The position numbers and the translations under genes were made by a program. The notes below the pieces were generated by a model. It had not been told where the DNA came from and ran no database searches. It saw only the letters and a list, made by a program, of their open reading frames with translations. Below, one piece after another: positions 32,898-42,850 of a stretch of 64,000 nt of DNA; within the stretch, counting starts at the first letter, position 1, and every line of letters begins with the position of its first letter. The stretch comes from Odontocerum albicorne. Lineage: Eukaryota; Arthropoda; Insecta; Trichoptera; Odontoceridae. The stretch spans positions 6,364,251 to 6,428,250 of the forward strand of contig OX463838.1 of assembly GCA_949825065.1 (NCBI GenBank), given 5' to 3'.

Positions 32898-33135
32898 AGT
32901 ACCCGGCGGTAAGTAATACACATCGGGCTTAAGAAAGAGACTGTCGGCCATAATCGACTAACTTCGTCTTTGTAGAGCGTCGTCTCTGTCTCTAGAACGC
33001 TTGAAAACGACTGACAAATCGCGACGAAACACGTGTATGAATGACAGAGACGACGCTCTACAAAGCCGAAGTTAGCCGATTATGGCCGACAGTCTCTTTC
33101 TTAAGCCCGACGTGTATTACTTACCGCCGGGTACT
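32898..33135. mobile_element. 238-bp hairpin MITE with about 92-bp arms
   Basis: The left arm 32898-32990 (AGTACCCGGCGGTAAGTAAT at its start) and right arm 33043-33135 are reverse complements with about three mismatches; the loop is about 52 nt. GTATA flanks the element on both sides (32893-32897 and 33136-33140), a likely 5-bp target duplication. The arms are much richer in GC than the surroundings. No protein. The superfamily is not assigned: ends and duplication length do not match the common families I know. Only one copy in this window. Confidence 0.85.
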
Positions 33136-33140
33136 GTATA

Positions 33141-33669
33141 TACTGTGATATCATTTCGTGACTTAAAATCAATTTAAGATGTGTTGAAAACATTACTTAT
33201 TTAGATTTTTTTTCTTCATGTAACTTAATAATGGTTTCTTACCTTATTTTATTAATTAAAAATAAATATTGATACGTTGTTTCCTTAATATTGGTTATTT
33301 AACTGGAAAAAATGTTTGTAAATAAACAATATAGATAAACAAAACATAATTTTTTTTTAAGAACAAATTTATGAAAATAATTTTGTTTCTTAAAGTATGT
33401 AAAAAAATCCGATATTTATTTTTCCTCAAAAAATAGAAAACATAAAAAATACCGTGACTTCAGAAGAGCTAAGGTAGCATTGACATTAAAAATACATAAG
33501 CTATATATCATACTAGCACATTCTACCCACACTGGAAAAACCGCATTATTCGAATGTTTAAACGATACTGACTTTTGAACTATGCTTCTACCATATTATT
33601 ATTTGTATACTCGTATATATAATGACCTAAAAGTGAAATAACTGAAGCGTGTAATTTCTGTTCATCAGC
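33141..33669. other. No gene seen
   Basis: Very AT-rich spacer. Confidence 0.45.
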
Positions 33670-33850
33670 AATGCAGACGAAAATTATCAAAGACCAGTAC
33701 AAAGCGACTAAGGTTCGGGTCAGAGGCTTCGATAGCTGCCAAGTTGGTAATCTCGGAAGCTGGAGTGTCATCTTTGCTCTTTGTTACACGATAAAGGATG
33801 TCTTTGATAAGGAGGGTGTCATCGGTTGGAACTTGCTAACAAATTTATAT
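33670..33850 (-). other. Open minus-strand stretch without start codon
   Basis: The minus strand is open for about 57 codons (PTDDTLLIKDILYRVTKSKD, then SEITNLAAIEASDPN and SRFVLVFDN) to a TGA near 33671. Composition is balanced and GC is clearly above the flanks, as in coding sequence. It has no ATG. An AG (TTTGTTAG) lies just upstream and could be a splice acceptor. The plus strand is also open (33671-33862), so chance is possible. Not recognised. Confidence 0.22.
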
Positions 33851-34114
33851 TGGAAACTTTAACGGTTATATTATGTCTAGGGGAAGTTTCTGGGTTTCGA
33901 TTAATAACAAATATGTATTGTAAGTTTCTTATCCCTTACGATAGCACTGTACCCTAGTTAGAAATTAACAGAAATTGATTGTTTCAATAAAAAAATAGAG
34001 TTATTTTTATTCACTTAAATAGTTGTTATATTACTGTGACATTGAAAAAAAAAAATTATATCTAGAAACATTGTATTGTATTCTACTTTTGACGTGTATA
34101 ATACAAACAATTAG
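33851..34114. other. No gene seen
   Basis: AT-rich spacer. Confidence 0.35.
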
Positions 34115-34268
34115 ATAGTTTTAAGCCATGTGGCAATTTCTATTTACCAACTAGAGAGGGTTTTAAAGAAGCTCTTTATTAAAAAGAATGTGTACTAACG
34201 GGAATCAAACCTGCTTTATCCGGACTGGATGACAGGCGTCTTACCAACTAGACCGTGGAGGCCGTTAT
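34115..34268 (-). mobile_element. tRNA-derived SINE
   Basis: On the minus strand: A box CGGTCTAGTTGGTAAGACGC, a B box-like CAGGTTTGATTCCCG, and a body ending in the conserved AATTGCCACATGGC. Same family as 10380-10571, more diverged. Confidence 0.7.
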
Positions 34269-34629
34269 TCACTTGGCCTTTGCTCTAAGCTTTGTATACA
34301 TCTTAATTTTCCTGTTTAAAAAAATGTAAATATAACAGGAAATTCAAAGAACACATGATCTCTGTACGTATCAAAAATAATATATTCTTGTAAAAAAATT
34401 TAAGAAAACTTTGTATGTCTTATTTCATTTATGGAAATATTACATATGTGATACACCAAGATTATTATTTAAAAAAACAGATGCGCAAGACTCTCGCGCG
34501 GTAGAAGTGAACTTCTTAGCTCCTAGGAAAAGTTGATTTTATGCTTTGCTTTTTTTTTTCATTTGCTAAAGATTTTTGTCTTTAGAATAAGGAAATGGTT
34601 ATGTGGAATTTAATTCAAGAAAATCTCTC
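34269..34629. other. No gene seen
   Basis: AT-rich spacer. Confidence 0.4.
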
Positions 34630-35232
34630 TAATTAAATAAAAAAAATATGATTTTTTTTATTTTTCATAATAATTTTATTAATAATATAATACACTTAAT
34701 AATATTAAAATTATATTTTTTAATATTAAATAAATTAATATTTTTATGTTATTATTAATAATTTCATAAATTATTTTTAAATAATTATTTATTTATTATT
34801 ATATTATTTATAATATATTATAAATAATATTTTTATATTTTATTATTAATTAATTATATTATAATTAATTATTATATAATTATTAATCTTATAATAACAT
34901 ATATATTATAATAATTATGTATAAAATATAAATTATACATTATATAAATATTCAAATAAATATTAAATAAAATAAAATAAAATAATTTAATATAAAATAC
35001 AATTAATAATTATTTAATCTTTTAATACAAAAAAGTATGTTATTTTTAATAATGGATAATAATGTTAATAATAATATAATACACTTAATAATATTAAAAT
35101 AATATTAATTATTTTCAATAAATGATCATTAATATTAAAATAATTAATAATAATTTATTAATAAATAAAATATTTCATAATAATAAATAATAATTCAATA
35201 ATAATTTAATAATAATAAAATAATAATATAAA
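34630..35232. repeat. Extreme A/T low-complexity tract
   Basis: About 600 bp composed almost wholly of A and T, made of TAATAATATT-like and ATTTATTATT-like words with only occasional G or C. No fixed period. It marks a compositional boundary; the DNA beyond returns to the usual window composition. Confidence 0.9.
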
Positions 35233-35904
35233 ACAACGTTTCACTTTATTGTGACGTTCAGGCCAATTTGCCCTACCGCGCCTGTAGAAGTTTCACTTAA
35301 AAAATAAGCAAATATATGTCCTTATAATTTTTCATAGAAATCAAATTAAAATGTTGATAAACAATTTTGATTTGCGAATTGCCTCAAATAGATATATTGA
35401 TTGTCAATATAAACTCATTAGTTATTACGTAGAAAACACTATAACTCGTATATTACAAATACCCATAGATTTTTTGTTATTTACAACAGATAGAGAAACA
35501 AGTTTCAATCCTCCTACTTTCAAAACACATTTTATGGTTGCTTATTTAACAAATAATGCATCCGACAGTTGTTCAAAATATGGCGGTTGCATGTTACGAG
35601 AAAGTTTGAAAGGAAACAATTCTGATAGCCGACAGGCGATAATATATATTGGATAAAACTTTATATCTGGTCTACACTTCATAAACAATTTTCACAAGTA
35701 AAGTTTCATAGAACCGACATATAGATAACAGTTATGTTATGTTGAATTTCAAAGTTATGAAATAATATTTCGATCTTCTCAATTTGTGGAGATAATATTC
35801 GTTTAAAATCCGTTCGTGCGTTGATTTATTTATCAATTTGTATTGTAAATATGGTAAATAAAAATAGATTTATTTATCAATCTGCATCGGTGAGACAGAC
35901 ATAT
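35233..35904. other. Unsupported 101-codon frame, no gene recognised
   Basis: The plus frame 35351-35656 begins with ATG and is open for 101 codons, but its composition (Ile, Asn, Tyr rich) follows the AT content and no domain is visible. I treat it as chance. Confidence 0.3.
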
Positions 35905-36830
35905 TAATAGGCGTGATGGTGAGAAAAAATTGTTGAAAACCTACATACCATCACGCTATATGTCCTGTCAGGGTATGCAAAAAGCAGAGAGAAACAGACT
36001 TTTCGTCAGCCTTAGTAAATTCTTTCTTTCAAAATATCATTAACTTCATTCAATCGAATTCCCTTTGGTCTTCTTTTACCTCGTATTCTACTCACATATG
36101 CTCTGTAAATTTATGTTATTAGGATTTCTACATTCATTCGTTCTACGTGTCGAAACCATTTCACACTTTACATCTAACTCAACACACCAGTCTTAAGATT
36201 ACGTACATTCCTTATCACTTAATTTCGTATTCTGTCGTTAATTGTCACCCCATATTTTAAGTGTGCGCATTTCTACAACATTTATTCGGCTCCTATGAAC
36301 CTTATGTCACGTCCACGTTTCTCTCCCATATATCCGTGTTAGAACAGACTGCAGCAGAAGTGCAGCCGAACGCCACAGGTGGGGCTACATCGATGACCCC
36401 AGTTGTGACTGCGGTGCTGCGGCTCAGACCCTACACCACATTATAAGAGAATGCCCTAAACAAAGGCTCCACGGAGCAATGGAGGATATAAACCTTTTTG
36501 CACTGTAATACTGTTGTGGACATCTTAAAAGATTTTGATTATGTCACGTCCCGAGTATACATGTCTTATAGTGTCACATTGGCTTTGTTTCTTATCGTTA
36601 CATACCGTTCGATATCTTTCTTCACTCTTTCTTTATCTAAGAAAATACTACATAAATGGCAAAATTCTTCAACTTGCTCCAATATTTCATTACTCACCCA
36701 TATATAGCGCAATTACTTTTACTGTGTATTTTGCAACTTTTTATTCATTCTTAGATCTTACTCTTCTCATTTCTCATAAAAAATACATCTCAATTACTCT
36801 GTAATTGACCCTCATTCCCCGCTAACGCCA
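35905..36830 (-). mobile_element. LINE-A, longest fragment, interrupted near 36343-36540
   Basis: Minus-strand LINE-A from ACCATCACGCTATATGTCCT to about 36830, including inner blocks (TTCGTATTCTGTCG near 36226, CACGTTTCTCTCCCATATAT near 36313, TTACATACCGTTCGATATCT near 36598). A fragment of another LINE lies at 36343-36540. ATGTCACGTCC occurs on both sides (36304-36314 and 36541-36551), possibly a target duplication. The reading frame is destroyed. Confidence 0.65.
36371..36507 (+). pseudogene. LINE C-terminal Cys/His motif, nested fragment
   Basis: The plus strand is open from 36371 to a stop at 36505-36507: RHRWGYIDDPSCDCGAAAQT, then LHHIIRECPKQRLHG. The C-x-C ... H-x3-4-C arrangement (DPSCDCG ... 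HHIIRECP) is a typical C-terminal feature of jockey-like and related non-LTR retrotransposons. Its GC content is far above the surrounding LINE-A. It lies on the opposite strand to LINE-A and is embedded in it. Confidence 0.7.
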
Positions 36831-37184
36831 AATGATATCAGCATACAGCTACTCGTACACATTCCTTTTCGGCATTTGAATGTCTTTCATAGTTCCTTCA
36901 CATAAGAATCCATGGAAAAATTAAACAACCAGGGAGACATGACCCATCATCATGACATGACAAATATGTAATAAATAAACTTGTGACCATAGTATTCCAT
37001 CGCTTCATTTACGCGATGTTTTCCTGTTACCAATAATAACCTGCAAAAATAGAGGAATAAAATAACTTGTTATTCGTACTTAACGTGAGAATGCGCATTA
37101 AATAAATACGTTTGGTTTAATTGAAACTACAACGCGAACACCAAATTTAGGCACCCACGTCTGAAATATATTCTCCGCGTCCCC
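36831..37184. other. No gene seen
   Basis: Spacer. Confidence 0.4.
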
Positions 37185-37320
37185 CCACCAGTAAACGTCC
37201 CCGCCACTATGAACGCCCCCCAACTGCAAATGACCCCGTCACTCTGAACGCCCCCCCCCCCCGTACTCTACACCGTCACTGACACCTCTAGCGGTAGACG
37301 ACAGCCTTCTTCCATAGGCA
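37185..37320. repeat. C-rich, strand-asymmetric island
   Basis: Clusters of C (CCCCCC at several places, 12 C at 37251-37262) are arranged in roughly repeated phrases ending GAACGCCCC. The other strand is correspondingly G-rich with several G runs. It is surrounded by AT-rich DNA and followed at 37321-37380 by a TATTTATTATA microsatellite. Confidence 0.8.
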
Positions 37321-37689
37321 ACCGCGTATCTATTATTTATTATATTTATTATATATATTTATTATATATATGTATTAATATTTTTAAAAAGTCACACACG
37401 TCTCCCCACATACCTATATAAATCCAACATTTTATGCTTTACTCACCATCATCTCGCCTCCATTATTTTCACCCACACCCATCTAATATAAATAACCATG
37501 TATGACATCGCACCTCCACAAATCTATGTACTCGTATATTCATATGTAATATTATTTATATATCATCACATTTATATAAGTATTTAACGTTCTATTATTT
37601 CTCATAATCATTCATCAAAAAATCGAAAAACTATCCTTCCCCGTCTCCTAAAAAAGAACCAAAATATCCAATTAAATATCATATCAGTC
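37321..37689. repeat. TA-rich microsatellite and AT-rich spacer
   Basis: TTATTATATTTATTATATAT-type repeats at 37321-37380, then AT-rich DNA without a gene. Confidence 0.5.
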
Positions 37690-37748
37690 AGAACTTATCC
37701 GATAAAAGAGTAAGGCGTTCTACCATTGGACCGAGATTCCGAACGAGA
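37690..37748 (-). other. tRNA-like fragment
   Basis: The minus strand has TCGGTCCAATGGTAGAACGC, resembling a tRNA 5' half with an A box, but no B box or closing acceptor stem. Probably a SINE head fragment or tRNA pseudogene. Confidence 0.4.
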
Positions 37749-38248
37749 TATTCATCACTTGGTGTAACTCAAGATAACCACTGTAAAGTGCAAAATTTTC
37801 ACGGTAATTTAAGTAAAATTATACTTGCCATATACTTGTACTTCAGTGAACACCAGAATATCACTGAGCAAAATGTTATATTATATTTTGGAATTATTGT
37901 ATTACTTACAGATAAAATATACATCTATGTAAAAACATACACATGATCATTGGCGTAGAAAATTTAAAATAAGAAATATTTGAGCACGGTCTGAAAGAAA
38001 TAAAAAAAACATTTATGTAACATTAAAATCATGTAAAGTGTTTCCATTTTCACTTGTTTTCTTGTAAGTGCCGTAAAAAGTGACACTCAGATGTCTCAGA
38101 TACAATTTCTGTTAGGTCCTGGACTGATTTAACTTGGAAGCTTTTTTCATTTCAATTGACAGCTGTCTTGAGACTTTGTAGCGGTACAGCTTGTTGTGCT
38201 TTTATAAGGAAAGGAAGCTTTACAACTCTTTATTTTTTATATAATATA
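37749..38248. other. No gene seen
   Basis: AT-rich spacer. Confidence 0.4.
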
Positions 38249-38437
38249 TTATTTATAGTTAAGGTATTAACACTGTGGAGGTTCAAAGAAATTTTAATGT
38301 GTTAAGTCGAACACTGTTAATTCCACTGTATAAGTTTGGTTTATGCTCCCCTGGTGATAAGGTGAAAACCTTGGAACCGATATAGTTATACCGTTATTCA
38401 AAAGGGAATAAACAGTATTTTAATAAACAAATTACAA
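38249..38437. mobile_element. Foldback element, copy 3
   Basis: Starts ATTTATAGTTAAGGTATTAA, has a left arm around CGAACACTGTTAATTCCACT and a right arm AATAAACAGTATTTTAATAA with CAAATTACAA. A central AAGGTGAAAACCTTGGAACC is related to the inner hairpin of copy 1. Diverged but without the nested SINE, so it is an unoccupied comparison copy. Confidence 0.65.
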
Positions 38438-39059
38438 TGTCCTCACTTTTGATGACATATCTTCTCAGTATTTTTATGTCACACGAGTATCTAACTGTCA
38501 TAGCAAACGGCGACTATAAATTAATTCATGCCTGAAAAATCTGATTTTCTGAAACATTTCGTCTTTCAAATATTGTACCTGTATGTTACAGCGTTTTTTC
38601 ACTTTTTTGTCAGCGTAAAGAACAACCTAATGAATTTGCATACCGTAAGTATTTGCACGAATTTTTTTAAGTTTATTAACACCTAAATAATTTAAGTAGG
38701 TATGCGTAATAATAAGTCTCCGAAAATGTGTGTACTGTCAAGTATGATTAAATCAATAACCGAGGAAATTTATATTCAGAATTGCGAATTGCAAGAAACG
38801 TTTGTGCTGAAAATTCAGTGATGACATTGCTTAAGGCTTGAAACGAAGAGAATTTCATTTTTCTTTTACCCCCTCATAGAGTGGGTAGAAGAAATATATA
38901 AAAAGTCTTATTCAATTTTTTCTTCACATATTTTTTCACAACGTTACTACAAAATTTTATTTTTTAAATGTTTTAATTAAATTTTCTAAAATAATTATAA
39001 GAAAATACATATAAGAAATGTGAATTCCATTAATTGTTATTTAGTTAAGTGTTGCAATA
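38438..39059. other. No gene seen
   Basis: AT-rich spacer. Confidence 0.45.
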
Positions 39060-39253
39060 ATCGACTGAAGAATTGTATGACAGAATACGGAAATAATTGA
39101 TTAAATATGAATATGAACTATAGGTTGACGTGTTGAATAATATTAAGGACAGTACTGTGAGAAGGTTTGGACGTGTACAAAAAATGAATGAAAAAAGACA
39201 AACAAAAGTAAAGGGTCAAAGTGAGTGGAACGTATGGCAGATGAAAGCCAAGA

Positions 39254-39291
39254 AAAGTACTCGTATACTAAATTAGTATACGAGTACTTTT
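39254..39291. repeat. Near-perfect palindrome
   Basis: AAAAGTACTCGTATACTA is followed by a 3-nt centre (AAT) and its reverse complement. It sits at the junction between the LINE-A left half and the mariner flank; its origin is unclear. Confidence 0.8.
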
Positions 39292-39319
39292 AGTACTTTG
39301 TTTTTCAAAACTTTTTAAC

Positions 39320-40611
39320 TAGGTTAGTCAAAAAGTTTTGAAAGCGGAAATGAAAATATATTTTTTTTTGGGGAAATCACTTTTATTGCTCAGTATAGTC
39401 TCCCATAAGATCAATACACTTGGTCCAACGATCTTCCAACTTTGTTGTCCCATCACGGAAGTGACTTTCTGGAAGGCCTGCAAAATACTCCTCTACGACG
39501 GCTATAACCTCTTCGTTTGATGAAAAATGCTTTCCACAAAGGAATTTTTTGAGGTGTGAGAACAGCCAGAAGTCAGAGGGAGCTAAATCTGGCAAATAGG
39601 GTGGATGCTGCAACAATTCGTACCCCAATTCACTGATTTTCGCGATGGTTTTTTGAGCTGTGTGAGCAGGTGCATTGTCTTGATGAAAAATGATTTTTTT
39701 CTTCTGCAAACCGGGTCTTTTTTCACAATTGTTTTCATCCAACTGGTCCAAAAGGTCACAATAATAATTAAAGTTGATTGGTTTACCAGTTTGGAGATAA
39801 TCTATCAATAAAATTCCTTTTGAATCCCAAAAAACTGACGCTAACACCTTCTTGACCGATTTCTGGACACGAACTCGCTTCGGAGCCAAAGTGCCTGGTT
39901 CACACCACTCCTGAGCCTCTTGTTTTGATTCAGGATCATGGTGGTAGACTCAAGTCTCATCCATAGTGATGAATCGATGCAGAAAATCTTTTTTATCCTT
40001 TCGAAATTACTCCAAATGTTGCTCAGAAAGTCGCATTCGAATATGTTTTTGTTGCATTGTTAGCAAATGCGGCACCCATTGTGCACACAGTTTTTTGAAA
40101 CCCAAAACTTCAGCCAAAATATGCCATGTTATTTCATGTGAGATGCCTATGTTATCAGCTATTACATCCACAGTCGATCGATGATCTTCCAAAACCATAT
40201 CCTGTATTTTCGCTATGATTTCTGGTGTTGATGCACTTTTTGGACGTCCTGAGCGGGGATCGTCTTCAACGCTTGTATGGCCACGTTTAAACTCCAAAAC
40301 CCACCGGTGAACGGTTGGAAATGAAGGAAAAGACTCCTTTAATACTTTTACTATCTTTGCATGGATCTCAGTAGCCGATAAACCTTCCAAAACAAAGAAT
40401 TTAATCACTGCACGATATTCGGATTTTTCCATTGTTAAAAAATACACTGACACGTCAACTTCAAATGGTTTGTAAACACAGAATGAATTGACAGATCAAA
40501 ATGAAATTTTGAGTACGTTCTAATGAAAGATGAAATATTAAAATGGCGTAGAAATTTTGGTTTTTCTACTGCTCCATAGATGTCGCTTTTCATAGATGGT
40601 TGACTAACCTA
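39320..40611 (-). mobile_element. Full-length mariner (DD34D) transposon, inactive
   Basis: Both ends begin TAGGTTAGTCA read inward, followed by a shared GAAA-GCG motif, giving imperfect inverted repeats of about 30 bp. The terminal TA doubles as the target dinucleotide. The 1.29-kb length and a single transposase on the minus strand are normal for mariner. It inserted in a LINE-A copy. Movement would have needed only its transposase, which now has two stops. Confidence 0.9.
39383..40453 (-). pseudogene. Mariner transposase with two in-frame stops
   Basis: One minus-strand frame of 357 codons is broken only by TAA at 40007-40009 and TGA at 39950-39952. The TGA replaces the usual Trp in FITMDETW. 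The likely start is the second Met (40432, MEKSEYRAVIKFF). The N-terminal half has two helix-turn-helix regions (FPSFPTVHRWVLEFKRG; STVDVIADNIGISHEITW) joined by a GRP linker. The catalytic acids are all present: Asp in FITMDET, Asp in FHQDNAPAH and Asp in PDLAPSDFWLF, the last two separated by 34 residues. Without the two stops it is about the normal length, so it died recently. Confidence 0.93.
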
Positions 40612-40805
40612 TTGTTTAGGATCTAGTGAAAATTATTTTAAAAGAAGAAAGCGTAGAAAATCTGAGAACTCATTGTTGTATGAGGTTAATATGTAGAAGA
40701 GACTAAAGATGAAGATGAGGGTTAAGTATGGAGATGAAAAAGTCTTGGGGTTTGTTCTCTCTGTCTACTCTTACAAACGGAAAATAGCTTAATGGTATGT
40801 ATGGT

Positions 40806-41037
40806 ATGATTGAGAACTGAATACACGGAAAGAATTGTTTTAACACATATGTACAATGTACACATATGTACAATCCACATATGTACACATATACACATAT
40901 GTACACATATACACATATGTACACATATACACATATGTACACATATACACATATGTACACATATACATATATGTACAATCGAAATGAACATATGTGTTAA
41001 AACATTTTTTTCCGTATATTCAGTTCTCAATCCTGTA
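40806..41037. mobile_element. MITE with 45-bp inverted ends and a microsatellite core
   Basis: GATTGAGAACTGAATACACG at 40808 and its counterpart ending at 41032 are inverted, and the match continues through GTTTTAACACATATGT. The core 40850-40975 consists of ACACATATGTAC-like units with an 18-bp period, themselves self-complementary. TA is found at both outer borders. It lies at the 3' end of the LINE-A copy. Apparent frames on both strands here are repeat artefacts. Confidence 0.75.
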
Positions 41038-42121
41038 AAGAAAAAATTTATTTGAGTGCCATTTTTTTTAAATAAAATGCCATTTTATTAAAAAGAGAGG
41101 GCTCGGTATAATTTTAATTTCAGAATAAAAGTCTCAAAACCAAATAAAAGATCCCTTTTTCATTTCTTCCTCTTTATCTAAAATGTATTTTTTACGATGC
41201 ACTTTAATAATACGATTTCTCCATCAAAAACAACAAAACAAAGACGTTATTAAAAAAAAAACAACGAAATGAAAGAGTTTTCGATGCGACTTTATTAGTT
41301 GTAAAAAGTGGGTAATATTTCCATCGAAATGAACATAATGTCACTATTATGACATGTGGCAACCCTACAGAGAATAAAAGTTCTTTTTTACGACCAACAG
41401 ATAAGACAGCTATTTTCGTTAATCTATAAAAAATCGAATTTATTCCTTTTTATTTTGTTAGCGTGTCATACCCCTACATTTATTCAAGGACAAAAAAAAA
41501 AGAAAAAGTTTTTCAAGTTAAAGAAGGGATAAAAATCTTTTCAGCTCAAGGAAATGAAATTAAGTTGGATGATGGGATTCATATATCTAGATCGTTGTTT
41601 TTTTTACGAAGATCAACTTTCAGACATAAAAAGGTCTCATTGAGTAGGTTTCACCCGTATTGGCTTAGTTTGAATAGAAAATATAGAAGCGATTTGGATT
41701 GACGCTTTCATTTTCAGCAGGTCTTATTCAGTGAATAAGTCGTAGTTAACCTAAGAAAATATTTGGTTATACTTAACATATACTATATAAATTAAATGTA
41801 TTTATTGAATCGTAGCTTATACTGGCTTTGAACGTATAGTTATATCACAGATAAAAAATATCTATAACACATTATTTTTTCCATTCATTAAGATCATTTC
41901 TTATGACTCAAAATTTTATTGATTGAATCTTACAAAATATTAAGTGAAAAGAAGTTGAACAGTGTATCATGTGGATCCAACGTGAATTTATGTAAAGTCT
42001 TGCAAATAATTACATATTTTATTATCCTTCTGGATTAAAGGATTATTGATTACGTATATATACCTAGTTCATATTAAACTAACTGGATTAAAGTATTCTC
42101 ATAAGACATTTTATTGGCTAT
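41038..42121. other. No gene seen
   Basis: AT-rich spacer. The 79-codon frame at 41463-41702 lacks an ATG start and a recognisable domain. Confidence 0.45.
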
Positions 42122-42254
42122 GTTGTTTATAGTTAAGGCATTAACGTTGTGGAGGTTTAAAGACATTGTAATTTATTTTTATCAAATACTGCTTATTCCA
42201 CTTTTTTGGAAAAAAAAGTGGAATAAACAGTGTTTAATAAAAATAAATTACAAT
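42122..42254. mobile_element. Foldback element, copy 4
   Basis: GTTGTTTATAGTTAAGGCAT leads into an arm TTTATCAAATACTGCTTATT-CCACTTTTTT. After a very short centre (GGAA) the inverted arm AAAAAAGTGGAATAAACAGT follows to AAATTACAAT. Very close to copy 2. Confidence 0.8.
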
Positions 42255-42689
42255 ATTTTATTGGCATTCGTGTATTCATATATGTATATAATAAATGGTT
42301 GATTTTTATCAGAAAATTAAATAATAAAAAAAACTGAATCTCGAGTGTGCATGAATACAAAAGTATAAACATTAATACGTGTATATTCGCATAAATCATG
42401 CAAAATTACATTCACAAAAAATAAAATACGTATTACCATATACATACAAGCACACAACAAGGCAGACAAACCCTCGTGACCGAATATGATTGATAGTCGT
42501 GTTGCAAAAAGGAAACTCTTGTGTGTGTATTGGTAAATTGTTAGCAAAGTACTGTTAGTCAGCAAGCACACAGTCTTGACAGGTTAAACTCAAAGTTCCA
42601 ATGGGAAGGTAATCAACATTTCAAAACGATTTGCAAGTTTAATTTGATGCAACATTTCGTTAGGAAGAGCTTTTTACGCAGCGTTATTG
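42255..42689. other. No gene seen
   Basis: AT-rich spacer. Overlapping minus-strand frames at 42193-42571 show no domain. Confidence 0.4.
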
Positions 42690-42850
42690 TTGCGTTGCTA
42701 TTCGTTTATAAGCAACAGAAAAAAATAAATGCAGGTGTAAAATGATACACGAGTAAAACAACTCCGGAAGTGACTACGTCGGGACTTGAACCTAAAATGC
42801 CCGCTTGCTTAGCGTATATGCTAACTGCTTGACCACGGCCACCGACATAC
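42690..42850 (-). mobile_element. tRNA-derived SINE head of another type
   Basis: The minus strand has GGCCGTGGTCAAGCAGTTAG (A box region) and TTTTAGGTTCAAGTCCCGAC (B box) at tRNA-like spacing. The acceptor arms do not pair, so it is not a functional tRNA. The body does not contain the ATTGCCACATGG motif of the main SINE family, suggesting a second family. Confidence 0.5.

Larger units (their letters stand above)
39060..40800 (+). mobile_element. LINE-A fragment split by a mariner
   Basis: The left part 39060-39253 carries GAATTGTATGACAGAATACG and GAAAGCCAAGAAAAGTA. The right part 40612-40800 resumes with GATCTAGTGAAAATTATTTT and TTGTTCTCTCTGTCTACTC. Joined, they follow the order of other LINE-A copies. 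The mariner at 39320-40611 and a 38-bp palindrome at 39254-39291 lie between them. Confidence 0.65.

Noticed and set aside
35351..35656. 101-codon plus-strand frame starting with ATG
   Set aside because: Composition tracks the AT-rich background and no motif is visible.
36304..36551. ATGTCACGTCC repeat as proof of a LINE target duplication
   Set aside because: One of the two occurrences is part of the normal LINE-A sequence, so the duplication is suggestive but not proven; used only as a hint.
40703..41055. Three frames rich in His, Ile, Cys and Thr repeats
   Set aside because: Microsatellite translation inside a MITE; no independent support.
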